This document shows positions 32,839 through 42,651 of a stretch of DNA of 64,000 nucleotides, one piece after another. Under the pieces are notes generated by a model. That model had not been told where the DNA came from and ran no database searches. It saw nothing but the letters and a program-made list of their open reading frames with translations. Each line of letters starts with the position of its first letter. Position 1 is the stretch's first letter. Origin of the DNA: Lignipirellula cremea (GTDB taxonomy: Bacteria > Planctomycetota > Planctomycetia > Pirellulales > Pirellulaceae); assembly GCF_007751035.1 (NCBI RefSeq), contig NZ_CP036433.1:7793001-7857000 (forward strand), given 5' to 3'. Position numbers and translations under genes: made by a program.

Positions 32839-35682
32839 TCAGCGCACGGTTACAAAGTCGTTGTGATTGAGTAGCGTCCAGACCAGGTATTCCCGGGCCG
32901 GGCGGGCAGGGGCCGGCAGTTTCCCCCAGGCATCCAGCGCCTGGCGACTGGCGGCCCGTTCGTCATCATTCGGCGTAACGCCCAGCAGCACGCGGAACGC
33001 ACGCTCCACAAAAGCGTCGTCGTCCAGCGGGACATCTGCTTCGCCCGACAAGGACAACTGCGCGGCGATCGGCCCGATCGCATCAAGCACCAGCTGGCTG
33101 TTGGTTAGCGCCAGCGCCTGCTGTGGCACAATGCTTTGATCGCGCCGGTAACAATCGGTGACGTCCGCCTCATCGAAGGTGGTCAGCAGCGAATTGCGGC
33201 TGTTCTTCGAATGGAAAAAGTAAAGGCTGCGGCGGAGCGAAGCGGCCTGTTCTTCCGGCGGGATGGGCGGGCCTCCCTGGGTCAGATCGAGCTTGCCGGT
33301 GAGCTGCAGTACGGTATCGCGCACCACCTGCGATTCCACGCGGATCGGCTCTCGTCGCCACCAGTACCGGTTGTCGGGATCCCGCTCCTGGCTGGCCGCA
33401 GCGTCGATACTGGAAGAGCTGCGGCGATAGGCGGCCGAACCGACAATTAACCGATGCATGTGCTTCATGCTCCAGCCGCTTTCGATCAGTTCCACCGCCA
33501 GCCAGTCCAGCAGCTCCGGGTGTGTCGGCTGCGCGCCGTTCCGGCCAAAGTCAAACACCGTGGCGACCAGCGGCTTCCCCATATGCCGGGCCCACAAATG
33601 ATTCACGGCCACCCGGGCCGTTAAAGGATTCCGGCGGTCGGTGATCCAGGCCGCCAGCGCCCGGCGCCGGCCCGTGCTCTGGGCAGGGAAGGGCGGGGCA
33701 GGGTCGTCTTTCCCGGAGAACAGAAACCGCGTCGCCGACCAGACTGCTCCCGGCAGCGGGACGTACATCGCGCTCGGCTCGACCGGTTTCTGCAGCGAGG
33801 CAACCGCCGTGTCGACCGCAGCCTGGGCGACGGCCGCTTCCTGCCGCAGTTTGACATGCGCCGCCGCCGGATCCTCAGGAGCGGGCGGTTCCTCAAGCGA
33901 GGCCAGCTCCGCCAGCGCGGTGGCCCGCCGGGCTTCTACTTCGGCCAGCTTCTGCCGGGCTTTGGCCAGCGTGACGACCCGCTCCGCCAGGACGGCCGCG
34001 GCCGTCGCCTCCTGGCGCTGCTGCTTGAGCGCCGCGGCATTGGCTGCGCCATCGCCGGCGTCGGTCATCGCCCAGTCGGCCCGCATGGCGGCGGATCGGC
34101 GTGCGATGCTGTCCCGCTCCGCCTGGGCGACCGCAAGGGCGAGCTGCGCCTGTTCCAACTCTGTCCCGGACGCGGCCGCGTCGGAGATGACGGCCGGGCT
34201 GTCGGCCTGGGAGTCTTTGGCGGCATGTAACTTCTGGCGAACCTGCTCAACGGCTGCCTCCGCCGCCTCGACTTTTTCCTGCGCGGCCGCCAGGTAGCTC
34301 TCCAGCATGCCCGGCCGGCGGGCAGGCTGCCAGGCTTCCGCCGGCAGATCAACCGGCGTGATCTGCAGCGTCTCCAGCGCAAACTGAGACGGTACGCCCG
34401 GCGAGAGCGGATGGGCCTTGTCGGGGTTGCTCTCCTGCCCGCGGATGAACAGGTAAGTCGGCGTATCGAGGGCGGCGTCGAACACCCGCGGCACGCCGGC
34501 CTGGGTGGGATCGGGTTCGCCCGGCAGCAGATCGACGCGCACCTGGTAGGGCTCAAAGAAGGCCCGCATCCGGTAGAAGTCCTGCTGCGAGATCGGATCG
34601 TATTTGTGGTCGTGGCATTTGGCGCAGTTGACCGTCAGACCGAGAAAGCCCTTGCTGACGTGCTCGACCGTTTCCTCCATCCACTGATGGCGGTTGAACA
34701 GAAAGTAGTTCCGCGCCAGGTAACCGGTCGCCCTCAGCTGCTGTGGGTTCTGCGGCTGCAGTTCATCGGCGGCCAGCATCAGCCGGACCATTTCGTCGTA
34801 GGAGGTATCGGCGTTGAGCGACTCGACCAGCCAGTCCCGCCAATGCCAGATATGCTTCTGGCTGTTGCGGAGCTGAGCGCCGAGCCCCCACCAGTCGCTG
34901 TATCGCCAGATGTCCATCCAGTGACGAGCCCAGCGTTCGCCATGCCGGGGATCATCCAGCAACTGATCGACCTGCCGCTCGTACCAGCCGGGCGACGCGT
35001 CGGCTTCAAAAACACGGATCTCCGCGGCCGTTGGCGGCAAGCCGACCAGATCCAGGTGCAACCGTCGCAGCAACAGCACCCGCGGCGCCTCGCCCTGGGG
35101 CGTCAATTTCTGCTGACGATGCCCGCGGGCGACGAAGGCGTCGATCGGGTTGAGTCCCTCGCCGGCGTCGGTCGGTACAGGCGGACGGACCAGCGGACGA
35201 AAGGCCCAGTGATCGCCCGGGTCGGTTTCAGGCTGTTCGTCGGCCGGGCCGACGGCGCCGGCGGTAATCCAGTCGCGTAATGCCTGAATCTGCGGGGCGG
35301 AAAGCTGCTCGCCTTCAAACTGCGGCGGCATCCGTTCGTCGATCTCTTTGGCCGCCACCCGTTCCAGTAGCAGACTGGCGGCGGGGTTTTCAAGATCGAT
35401 CACCTCGCCCGAGTCGCCGCCCTGGCGGACCAAGGCCGCCGTATCCAGCCGCAAGCCGGCTTCCTGTTTGAGGGCCCCATGGCACGCATAGCAGCGCTGC
35501 TTCAGCAGCGGCTTGACCTGCGTGGTATAGATTTCGGGCTCAGCCGCCGACAGGGAAGGGGCGAACAGGAAAAGGCAGAAAGCGACGCCCAGAAGCTGCA
35601 GGCCCGGCCAGGGCTGCGTTTCCGACAAACGCACCGATCGAGGCGAAGCGACCCGAGTTAAGGTTGCCAGAAACCGAATCAT
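32839..35682 (-). CDS. PSCyt1-DUF1549-DUF1553 secreted cytochrome-like protein with coiled-coil insert
   Basis: The protein has 947 residues. A signal peptide ([17 protein letters not shown]) is followed by a planctomycete cytochrome-C domain with CYACHG (about residue 63) and the [13 protein letters not shown] context. DUF1549 ([20 protein letters not shown]) and [18 protein letters not shown] follow. DUF1553 ends the protein: [31 protein letters not shown] and NHNDFVTVR. Between them, about residues 460-650, is an Ala/Glu/Gln-rich heptad segment ([37 protein letters not shown]) that should form a long coiled coil. It is exported, may bind heme, and partners the DUF1501 gene downstream. Confidence 0.93.
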   Translation of the reverse strand: MIRFLATLTRVASPRSVRLSETQPWPGLQLLGVAFCLFLFAPSLSAAEPEIYTTQVKPLLKQRCYACHGALKQEAGLRLDTAALVRQGGDSGEVIDLENPAASLLLERVAAKEIDERMPPQFEGEQLSAPQIQALRDWITAGAVGPADEQPETDPGDHWAFRPLVRPPVPTDAGEGLNPIDAFVARGHRQQKLTPQGEAPRVLLLRRLHLDLVGLPPTAAEIRVFEADASPGWYERQVDQLLDDPRHGERWARHWMDIWRYSDWWGLGAQLRNSQKHIWHWRDWLVESLNADTSYDEMVRLMLAADELQPQNPQQLRATGYLARNYFLFNRHQWMEETVEHVSKGFLGLTVNCAKCHDHKYDPISQQDFYRMRAFFEPYQVRVDLLPGEPDPTQAGVPRVFDAALDTPTYLFIRGQESNPDKAHPLSPGVPSQFALETLQITPVDLPAEAWQPARRPGMLESYLAAAQEKVEAAEAAVEQVRQKLHAAKDSQADSPAVISDAAASGTELEQAQLALAVAQAERDSIARRSAAMRADWAMTDAGDGAANAAALKQQRQEATAAAVLAERVVTLAKARQKLAEVEARRATALAELASLEEPPAPEDPAAAHVKLRQEAAVAQAAVDTAVASLQKPVEPSAMYVPLPGAVWSATRFLFSGKDDPAPPFPAQSTGRRRALAAWITDRRNPLTARVAVNHLWARHMGKPLVATVFDFGRNGAQPTHPELLDWLAVELIESGWSMKHMHRLIVGSAAYRRSSSSIDAAASQERDPDNRYWWRREPIRVESQVVRDTVLQLTGKLDLTQGGPPIPPEEQAASLRRSLYFFHSKNSRNSLLTTFDEADVTDCYRRDQSIVPQQALALTNSQLVLDAIGPIAAQLSLSGEADVPLDDDAFVERAFRVLLGVTPNDDERAASRQALDAWGKLPAPARPAREYLVWTLLNHNDFVTVR

Positions 35683-35822
35683 GGAACGCCTCCGCTGCCG
35701 GGGTTACAGGTCCGATTATTGGAAAGAAGAACCGCCGGTGCATTGCCGCCGACGACAATGCGGACGAGAGCCGCCTTCTGCTCCGTGAAAGAGAGCGTTC
35801 TTTCGCGCAGCGCAGAGCGAAC

Positions 35823-35856
35823 TTCCCGCAGGCGACTAGTTGTTCGCCTGCGGGAA
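35823..35856 (-). terminator. Hairpin downstream of the Tat oxidoreductase gene
   Basis: A 13-bp perfect stem (TTCCCGCAGGCGA, 35823-35835, with 35844-35856) and 8-base loop, 14 bases past the stop of the gene that ends at 35870. On that gene's strand the T-run precedes the stem instead of following it, so a classic intrinsic terminator is not satisfied. Confidence 0.4.
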
Positions 35857-35869
35857 AAAAGGAAAGCGA

Positions 35870-37165
35870 CTAGCCCTGGGCCAGTTTGGTGACGCCCGGC
35901 ACGGCGACTTCGGGCGAAGCCACATCGCCCCATTCGTACGTCTGCGGACCCAGCTGCGTGGTCGAGTTGAGCATCTCTTCCGAGCTGATCGACTGGCCCG
36001 TGTAACAGGCTTCGCGGCCCATGATGGCCATCAACGTGCTATACGACATGTACTCGCCGTTGTTGATCGGCTGGCCGTTGCGGATGCTCTTGAACAGCTC
36101 GACATGCTCCACATCGTACATGCTGGGCTTCGGCCCGCTGTACTTCCATTCGTCCTTGCCGCTAATCTGGTGGGCCAGCACTTTGGCGCTGCCTTTGGTT
36201 CCCAGCACGTAGTCTTCCACGTTGTTCATGCACCCAGGCATCTGCCGGGTGTAGGAGAACGTTTTGACGCCCGAGTCCCACTCGTAACAAACGGCGAAGT
36301 GGTCAAACACGTTGCCCCACATTTTGTCGGTGCGAACCTGGCGGCCGCCCAGGCCGACGCAGCGGGTGGGCAGGACGTCGTCGTTCAGCCAGAGCGCCTT
36401 GTCGAGGCTATGGATATGCTGCTCGACGATATGATCGCCGGACAGCCACGTGTAGTACAGCCAGTTGCGGACCTGGTACTCCATCTGACTCCACTCGGGC
36501 TTGTCGCCCCGATGCCACAGGGCGCCGGTCAGATAGTTCTCCTGGATGGCGGTGATATCGCCGATGGCGCCGTCTTTAATCCGGGCCATCGTTTCCTGCA
36601 CGCCCAGGTCGTACCGCCAGCAAAGACCGGAAACCAGGCTGAGCCCTTTATCCTTCGCCTTGCGGGAAGTCTCCAGCACGCTCCGCACGCCGGGACCGTC
36701 GACGGCGACCGGTTTCTCGCAAAAGACATGCTTGCCCGCGGCGATGGCCGCTTCCAGCTGGACCGGGCGAAAGTGCGGCGGCGTGGTCAGCAGCACCACA
36801 TCGACATCGGTCTCCATCACCTGCTTGTAAGCGTCAAAGCCGGCGAAGCAGCGTTCGGCCGGCACGTCCATCTGGTCGGCAATGCTGCGCGACAGATTCT
36901 TCTTGGCCGATTCAATCCGGTCCGAAAACGCGTCCGCCATCACCGTCAGTTTGACGTTCTTGTCCGCCTTCATGGCGTTGACCGCCGCGCCGGAACCACG
37001 TCCGCCGCAACCGATGAGCGCGACCTTCAGCGTGTCGCTGCCGGCTGCATGCACCGTACGCGGAGTCGCCAGGGCGCTCACGCCGCCGACAATCGCCGCG
37101 GCGGTGGTCGTCTGCAGAAAACGACGGCGGCTGGGGTCGGTGCTGGACGGTTTCTGTTCAGACAT
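35870..37165 (-). CDS. Gfo/Idh/MocA-family oxidoreductase, Tat-exported
   Basis: The protein has 431 residues. ATG 37165 is chosen because GGAG lies at correct spacing and the leader follows immediately: DPSRRRFLQTTTAAAIVGGV is a twin-arginine signal. The Rossmann fold begins LKVALIGCGGRGSGAA, and the cofactor/substrate motif is VFCEKPVAVDG (about residue 137). The C-terminal domain has HIHSLDKALWL and a TRCVGLGGRQVRTD segment typical of exported planctomycete oxidoreductases. Export with a bound nicotinamide cofactor would use the Tat route, as in glucose-fructose oxidoreductase. It is probably a sugar oxidoreductase in the periplasm; the substrate is unknown. Confidence 0.92.
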   Translation of the reverse strand: MSEQKPSSTDPSRRRFLQTTTAAAIVGGVSALATPRTVHAAGSDTLKVALIGCGGRGSGAAVNAMKADKNVKLTVMADAFSDRIESAKKNLSRSIADQMDVPAERCFAGFDAYKQVMETDVDVVLLTTPPHFRPVQLEAAIAAGKHVFCEKPVAVDGPGVRSVLETSRKAKDKGLSLVSGLCWRYDLGVQETMARIKDGAIGDITAIQENYLTGALWHRGDKPEWSQMEYQVRNWLYYTWLSGDHIVEQHIHSLDKALWLNDDVLPTRCVGLGGRQVRTDKMWGNVFDHFAVCYEWDSGVKTFSYTRQMPGCMNNVEDYVLGTKGSAKVLAHQISGKDEWKYSGPKPSMYDVEHVELFKSIRNGQPINNGEYMSYSTLMAIMGREACYTGQSISSEEMLNSTTQLGPQTYEWGDVASPEVAVPGVTKLAQG

Positions 37166-37640
37166 TGATTTCTCCATAAACAAGATAATCAAGAAGGAAA
37201 TTGACGATCCGCGGAGGCGAGTCGCAGGTGGGTTCCAAAGGCAGGGACGGGAAACATCCCGCGGCTTGTATCCTAGACACCCCGGACCGCCGCTGCAAGC
37301 AAGTTTCAGGCGGGAAACGCCCCCCAAACGTCCTCCCGGAGGACAAAACCCGGCCGCCGCCCGATGGCTTCCCGGCCAGCGGCAGGGCGCCGCGATTCGT
37401 CCCCCCAAAAACCGACCTTGCGAGATTCCTCGCAAATTCTCTATAAGCCACCACCGTCGCACCGCACGATCCGCGATCCATCTTGCGCCCTGGCCGTCTG
37501 GAAGGGTCGCATCCGCCCTGAGACCGCTGGCGACCCAAAAACAAACCTGCTGCCGTACCTCGCAACGGGACCCGCAGCCTGGAACACGCAACTAACCTTT
37601 CGCCCTTCGGCAGAGAATCTTCTCTCCCACAAATCAAAGT
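37166..37640. other. Divergent intergenic region
   Basis: About 475 bases between the Tat oxidoreductase (leftward) and the TylF-like gene (rightward). Open frames run through it on both strands, but their composition is Arg/Pro-rich and unlike protein. No repeat or clear promoter pair was recognised. Confidence 0.35.
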
Positions 37641-38429
37641 ATGGGAACTCAACACATGTGGAAGGCGCTGAAAAGTCGAGGCCTGTGGGGCCGCAAGCGA
37701 AAGAGCGAAGTCTCGCTCAAACAGCTGGTAGGCGAAGGGGTCTCCGAGCCGATCGCCCAAACCGTGCTGCAGACGCTTCCTTACACCATGACCTCATCGG
37801 CCCGCATTGCCGCCTTGTGTGAAGCGATTGAGTACGTCGTCGCCCGCAATATCCCCGGCGATATTGTCGAATGCGGCGTCTGGCGGGGAGGCAGCATGAT
37901 GGCGGTCGCCCACACGCTCCGCCGCCTGGGCTCTGCTTCGAGAAATTTGCACCTGTGCGATACGTTCGAAGGGATGACGCCGCCGAGCCAGCACGACGTC
38001 TCCCGCGATGGCGCTTCCGCCGAAGTGCAGCTGCAGCAGGAAGACCGCGACGACCCGCGTTCCGTCTGGTGCGTCGCCGGCCTCGACGAAGTCAAGAAAA
38101 ATATGGCGTCGACCGGCTACCCGTCGGAACTGCTCCATTACGCGGTCGGCCCGGTCGAACAAACCTTGCCCGCCGCCGCGCCGAAAAAAATCGCACTGCT
38201 GCGGTTGGATACCGACTGGTACGAGTCGACGAAACACGAAATGGAGCATTTATTCCCGCGTCTGGCGGTCGGCGGCGTGCTGATCATCGACGACTACGGC
38301 CACTGGCAGGGAGCCCGCCGGGCCGTGGATGAATACCTGGAGCAGCATCGCCTGCCGCTGCTGCTGCACCGGATTGATTACACCGGACGCATGGCCGTCA
38401 TTCCGACCGCCTCGTCCCGCGCTGCCTGA
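37641..38429 (+). CDS. TylF/MycF-family O-methyltransferase
   Basis: The protein has 262 residues. Family blocks are GDIVECGVWRGGSMMAVAHT (SAM site, about residues 73-92), LHLCDTFEGMTPPS, VGPVEQTLPAAAPKKIALLR, LDTDWYESTKHEMEHLFPRL and GGVLIIDDYGHWQGARRAVD. The conserved D in DTDWY and DD in IDDYG match the divalent-metal site of macrocin-type sugar O-methyltransferases. In planctomycetes such genes usually modify surface glycans, not antibiotics. It lies 59 bases before a second SAM-dependent methyltransferase on the same strand, which suggests a small glycan-modification unit. Confidence 0.92.
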   Translation: MGTQHMWKALKSRGLWGRKRKSEVSLKQLVGEGVSEPIAQTVLQTLPYTMTSSARIAALCEAIEYVVARNIPGDIVECGVWRGGSMMAVAHTLRRLGSASRNLHLCDTFEGMTPPSQHDVSRDGASAEVQLQQEDRDDPRSVWCVAGLDEVKKNMASTGYPSELLHYAVGPVEQTLPAAAPKKIALLRLDTDWYESTKHEMEHLFPRLAVGGVLIIDDYGHWQGARRAVDEYLEQHRLPLLLHRIDYTGRMAVIPTASSRAA

Positions 38430-38488
38430 ACCCGCGCTGCCGGCTCCTTGTAATTCCCTGTTTCCCGTTCGCACCGCGAAGTTTCCTC

Positions 38489-39388
38489 ATGACAAGCTCC
38501 CCCCGGTTGCTGAATGTCGGCTGTGGTACGCACTGGCACCCTGAATGGACCAATGTGGATCTGGTCTCCCATTCCCCGGCCGTGCAGCAAGCCGACTTGC
38601 GCCGAGGGATTCCGTATGCCGACGGGGAGTTTGACGCGGTTTACCATTCGCACGTGCTGGAGCACCTGGACCCGGCCGACGGCGTCGCCTTTCTACGGGA
38701 GTGCTGCCGCGTGCTGCGACCCGGCGGCGTGCTGCGCATCGCGGCGCCTGACCTGGAAACGATCGCCCGCGAGTATCTCCGCGTGCTGGACCAGGTGGAC
38801 GAGGGAGTTCGTCCGCCGGCCGACCTGCATTGGATGCGGCTGGAACTGATTGATCAGTGCGTGCGTTCCCGTCCCGGCGGCGAAATGGGTCGCCACCTGG
38901 CCGACGCCCGGATCACCAACGCCGACTTTGTCGCCTCCCGCGTGGGCGAAGAATACAACCTGGCCGCCGGCAAACGGTCGGCTTCCGCGCCGCCGGTGCA
39001 GGGCATTGCCCGGCTGAAAAAACTGGGCCGAAAACTCCTTCGCATGGAACGCCGACTGCGTGAGCGACTGGCGCAAACCGTGCTCCTGCTGCTGACCGGC
39101 AGCCGGGGCGTCACCGCCTGGAAAGAAGGCCTGTATCGCCAGTCCGGCGAAGTCCATCGCTGGATGTACGACCGCGTGAACCTGGGCCAGCTGCTGACCG
39201 ACCTGGGACTGGAACAGGTGACCACCAGGGCGGCCGATGAAAGCCGTATCGACCGCTTCGCCAGCTACGAACTCGACACGCTCGGCGGCGCCACGCGGAA
39301 GCCCGACTCGCTGTTTATCGAAGGCGTCAAGCCGGTCGCCGCTACCTCGCCGGCCGTTCGATCCGCCCTGGCGAGCAAAGCGGCCTGA
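38489..39388 (+). CDS. SAM-dependent methyltransferase (class I)
   Basis: The protein has 299 residues. The SAM-binding start is LLNVGCGTHWHPEWTNVDLV (residues 6-25). The motif II-III region is FDAVYHSHVLEHLDPADGVA, followed by VLRPGGVLRIAAPDLETIAR. The C-terminal ~150 residues are helical and basic, with a segment LGRKLLRMERRLRERLAQTV that is not part of the core fold. This N-terminal form with HVLEHL is common in glycan or lipid biosynthesis clusters. It follows the TylF-like gene by 59 bases, so co-transcription is likely. The substrate is unknown. Confidence 0.88.
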   Translation: MTSSPRLLNVGCGTHWHPEWTNVDLVSHSPAVQQADLRRGIPYADGEFDAVYHSHVLEHLDPADGVAFLRECCRVLRPGGVLRIAAPDLETIAREYLRVLDQVDEGVRPPADLHWMRLELIDQCVRSRPGGEMGRHLADARITNADFVASRVGEEYNLAAGKRSASAPPVQGIARLKKLGRKLLRMERRLRERLAQTVLLLLTGSRGVTAWKEGLYRQSGEVHRWMYDRVNLGQLLTDLGLEQVTTRAADESRIDRFASYELDTLGGATRKPDSLFIEGVKPVAATSPAVRSALASKAA

Positions 39389-39404
39389 CCGTAGCGTCCT
39401 GGGG

Positions 39405-41069
39405 TTACTTTGCTCCTACCCGTTCCTGCCAGGCCTGGAACTGGCGTTCCAGTTGCTGCACCTGTTGCGGGTGCTGGGCCGCCAGATCGGTCGTTTCCGT
39501 CGGATCTTCGGCCAGCTGGAACAGGCTCCAGGTTCCGCCCTCTTTAGCGCGAAGCGCCTTCCAGTCGCCTGCGCGGATCGCGACCTGTCCCCGCGCGCTC
39601 CAGCATAACTCGGTTGGTCCGGTTCGCTGTTTGCCGTGCAGTACGGGAACCAGCGAGGAACCCGCCAGCGGCAACGGATGACGGCCGTGGAACTCGGTCG
39701 GATAGGCGACGCCTGCCAGCTCCAGCACCGTCGGCATCCAGTCGAACACATGCCCCACCTGCGACGTCCGGCTGCCGGCCTGCACCTGGTCGGGCCAGCG
39801 CACCAGCAGCGGGGTGCGCACGCCGCCTTCGTAGGCCGTCAATTTACCGCCGCGCAGCGGCGTGTTGCTGACATTCGCCCAGGCCAGACCATAGCCGGCA
39901 AATGTATCGTGCGGGCCAGGCAGCAGCTGCGGTCCGCTGCCGGGCCGGATGGCCACGCCGTCGCGGCGCCACTTTGTATTGTCGCCGTCGACCTGGAAGC
40001 CAAAGCCTTCCCGACGGGGAACCAGCCCGCCGTCGGGCGCGGCGCCATTGTCGGACAGGAACACGACCAGCGTCTGCTGCGTCTTGCCGGCCTTTTCCAC
40101 CGCCTGGAGCAATTGGGCCAGGCCCGCGTCGACGCTGGCGACTTGCGCGGCGTAGACCGCCATCCGTTCCGCCTGCCAGTCCGGCGCGACCGCTTTCCCC
40201 CAGGGCATGATGTCGGCCGTCTGCGGGGCCAGCTTCACTCCCGGCGCCGCCAGTCCCAGCTTCTGTTGCCGCTGGAACCGGGCCTGTCGGGCGTCGTCCC
40301 AGCCCAGCTGGCGATAACGCTCCCGGTGCGGGGCGATCTGCTCTTCGACAGCATGCAGCGGCCAGTGCGGCGCGATATGCGCCACATACAAGAAGAACGG
40401 CTGCTCCTCCGCCAGAGACTCCTGCAGAAAGAGCGACGCATGGTCGTTCAAAGCGTCGGTCAAATAAAAGTCGTCCGGCAACGCGTAGCGTTTCCGATCC
40501 AGATAGTACGGGTTCTGCGCCACCTCGTGAAAGTAGCTGATCTTCCCCTGGCACATCGGCCCAAAGAAACGATCAAAGCCCCGGTCCAAAGGCGACTGCC
40601 GGCCCTGCCATTTGCCGACCATCGACGTGCGGTAACCGGCGGCCTGCAGCATTTCCGGCAGCAGCACGCACTGGGAATGATCCTTCGGGTCGTTCCAGTG
40701 ATCGCCGCGATGGCCCACCTGCTGGCAATACAAACCGGTCAGCAGCGACGCCCGGGTCGGCCCGCAGATGGAGTTGTTATAGAACTGGGTGAACAGCATA
40801 CCGTCGCGAGCGAGCGAATCGATCGCCGGCGTGGGAATCTCGCCGCCATAACAACCGACATCCGACCAGCCCAGGTCGTCCGCCATCACCAGGATAATAT
40901 TCGGACGACTCGCCTGCTCCGCCGCCCCGACATGCGCCGCCGTGAGGACCAGCACGACGAACAACAACCCGTTCGTTACCAGCTGCAGACAACGACCGCG
41001 ACGCTCTTGTCCTGAAAGTAATCCACACAAAACGGCAAACGGTCGATCATTCAGCGAAGCGGCAGGCAT
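39405..41069 (-). CDS. Secreted sulfatase (arylsulfatase family)
   Basis: The protein has 554 residues. The N-terminal segment GLLFVVLVLTAAHVGAAEQ is a signal peptide with a long n-region. The metal site starts ILVMADDLGWSDVGCYGGE. The sulfatase signature is CGPTRASLLTG, with the CxPxR cysteine that must be oxidised to formylglycine. Further blocks are MVGKWQGRQ, VVFLSDNGAAPDGG, RGGKLTAYEGGVRTPLLVRW and FDWMPTVLELAG. It removes sulfate esters from sulfated substrates outside the cytoplasm, and planctomycetes use many of these against algal polysaccharides. It converges on the methyltransferase genes, with 16 bases between stops. Confidence 0.94.
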   Translation of the reverse strand: MPAASLNDRPFAVLCGLLSGQERRGRCLQLVTNGLLFVVLVLTAAHVGAAEQASRPNIILVMADDLGWSDVGCYGGEIPTPAIDSLARDGMLFTQFYNNSICGPTRASLLTGLYCQQVGHRGDHWNDPKDHSQCVLLPEMLQAAGYRTSMVGKWQGRQSPLDRGFDRFFGPMCQGKISYFHEVAQNPYYLDRKRYALPDDFYLTDALNDHASLFLQESLAEEQPFFLYVAHIAPHWPLHAVEEQIAPHRERYRQLGWDDARQARFQRQQKLGLAAPGVKLAPQTADIMPWGKAVAPDWQAERMAVYAAQVASVDAGLAQLLQAVEKAGKTQQTLVVFLSDNGAAPDGGLVPRREGFGFQVDGDNTKWRRDGVAIRPGSGPQLLPGPHDTFAGYGLAWANVSNTPLRGGKLTAYEGGVRTPLLVRWPDQVQAGSRTSQVGHVFDWMPTVLELAGVAYPTEFHGRHPLPLAGSSLVPVLHGKQRTGPTELCWSARGQVAIRAGDWKALRAKEGGTWSLFQLAEDPTETTDLAAQHPQQVQQLERQFQAWQERVGAK

Positions 41070-41187
41070 GGCAGGTTCTCGCAGTCAAAGCAGCGGCGGC
41101 AAAGTCCGGCCAGTATCCCGCGACCCGGGCCGCCCGTCAACTTTTGAAAAACGCACGAACGGCGACGACCAGCACGCTGCTCGTGCG

Positions 41188-42177
41188 TTACTCGTTCCCC
41201 GCCCATAACCGGGCCAGCTTGCCGACTTCGAAAGCCTGGGTCGGGGCGTCGGTCGTGAGCTGCACCAGGAACGTTTTCCCTTTCCGGGTGCTGGAGACAA
41301 CCGTGCCAGTGATCCCTTCGCCGATTGCCTTCCGGTTGACGCCGGCGGGAGCCACGCGGATCTTCTGGCCGGGCTTGAGCGTCAGGGCGACGACGGTTGC
41401 TTCCTGGAAAAGCGTCAGGGCAAGGTCGTTCCCTTCCGCCACGTCGACATAGCCCGGCAGGCCTTCTTCGGCCATTCGCTGGGCGTGGACTTCCATCTGT
41501 TCGGCCTGGAATTTGAGCAGGCTTTCGTCGTCGAGGAAAATGTGCCAGCAGACGCGGACGCGGCCTTTGCCGACGCCGTGGGTCTTGGCCCGCAGGGCGT
41601 CGCCGACCTGGATATCCGAGAACTTCGCCGGCTGGCCGTTTTTCCAGTAGCGGGTCTCGTCGTTGGTTTCCAGGAACAGGCCCGACTCGCGGACGTAGCT
41701 TTTGTCGGCCTTGGCCTGGGTGAATTCGATGCGGCCGCGATCCGCGTCGATCGCATCGACCAGGTAGTATTCTTTGTGGCCGTTGAGCATGTTCATTTCG
41801 TCCTGGATGTAGGTCAGCCAGACCCACTCGCCCGCCTCGTTTTCATGCATACGAAAGATGGCCCGTTCGCCAATCTTGAAATCCCGCAGGTCGCCAAAGG
41901 TCGCGTGGTGCAGCATTTCGGCGTACGGCATCACCGTAAACGGAAACTCCACGTCGTCCCCTTCGTTACGGAACACGCCGGTCTGTTTCTCCAGATCTAC
42001 GCTCACCAGCTCGCCCCAGATCCGCCGCATCCGGTCAAACGGCACAATCACCTTGCCGGGCGTAATCTTCAGCGCAGGCTTCTCAGCCGGCGGCGCCGCC
42101 TGCACAGCATGCGCCGGGAACAGAGAGAACAGCATCAGGACGGCCGACAGCCAGGCGGACTTGCACGTAAGGATCAT
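41188..42177 (-). CDS. Secreted protein of unknown function
   Basis: The protein has 329 residues. The ATG at 42177 is preferred because it starts directly at a signal peptide (MILTCKSAWLSAVLMLFSLF, cleavage near AVQAA). The frame remains open to a further ATG at 42240. The mature protein alternates short beta segments resembling repeated OB/SH3-like barrels: GELVSVDLEKQTGVF, RAIFRMHENEAGEWVWLTYI and GTVVSSTRKGKTFLVQLTTD. The C-terminal part has GQKIRVAPAGVNRKAIGEGI. No enzyme motif is recognised. The style resembles the beta-rich linker of the kinase/caspase protein at 44287. It is upstream of the sulfatase on the same strand but 118 bases away. Confidence 0.75.
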   Translation of the reverse strand: MILTCKSAWLSAVLMLFSLFPAHAVQAAPPAEKPALKITPGKVIVPFDRMRRIWGELVSVDLEKQTGVFRNEGDDVEFPFTVMPYAEMLHHATFGDLRDFKIGERAIFRMHENEAGEWVWLTYIQDEMNMLNGHKEYYLVDAIDADRGRIEFTQAKADKSYVRESGLFLETNDETRYWKNGQPAKFSDIQVGDALRAKTHGVGKGRVRVCWHIFLDDESLLKFQAEQMEVHAQRMAEEGLPGYVDVAEGNDLALTLFQEATVVALTLKPGQKIRVAPAGVNRKAIGEGITGTVVSSTRKGKTFLVQLTTDAPTQAFEVGKLARLWAGNE

Positions 42178-42651
42178 GAGGATTGCTATCCAGATGGGAA
42201 GGAGCGGTAAAAAGCGGCCAGACGAGTGACAGACAGACATGCGTCACGCTGACAGGAAGCGACACCCCCGGCAAGACCGCGATCGGTCCGCCGGGTTCGC
42301 CATCCCAGTGTAACCCCTGGCATACCGTGGTCAACGTCCGCCGACGGCCGCTGGCTTTCGCTCCCACCCCATCGAGCAAGGCAAAAACCCACCACCTGAC
42401 TGCAATTGCCCCCGCGAGGTGCGGGCGGTAGGATACCGCCACGTTTCCCAGGTAGACAAAAGTCTTGTCACCAGGAAAAAACGCCGGGGGGAAACGTACC
42501 GGACTCGGCCACGAGTCCGGAAGGCGGGGCGGAAAGAAAGGGACTCGTGGCCGAGTCCACTGCCCGAATTGCTGGCTGTCGCGCAGCACTCGCAATCCGG
42601 CGTTTCAAAATCTCCCTGCGGTCGATCTGCAGGCGACAGGAAAGAGCGGCT
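42178..42651. other. Divergent intergenic region with paired inverted palindromes
   Basis: About 470 bases between a leftward secreted-protein gene and nadD. GGACTCGGCCACGAGTCC (about 42507-42524) and its exact inverse GGACTCGTGGCCGAGTCC (about 42540-42557) lie 15 bases apart. Each is itself a near-palindrome (GGACTCG...CGAGTCC), so the pair could fold as two hairpins or one long stem. No gene is supported. Confidence 0.55.

Noticed and set aside
35823-35856. Intrinsic terminator for the Tat-exported oxidoreductase gene
   Set aside because: The T-run is on the wrong side of the stem on the gene's strand, so only a hairpin is claimed with low confidence.
37641-39388. TylF-like and class I methyltransferases as a natural-product gene cluster
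   Set aside because: No core biosynthetic gene (PKS, NRPS, glycosyltransferase series) is nearby. Two methyltransferases beside a sulfatase fit surface-glycan metabolism better.
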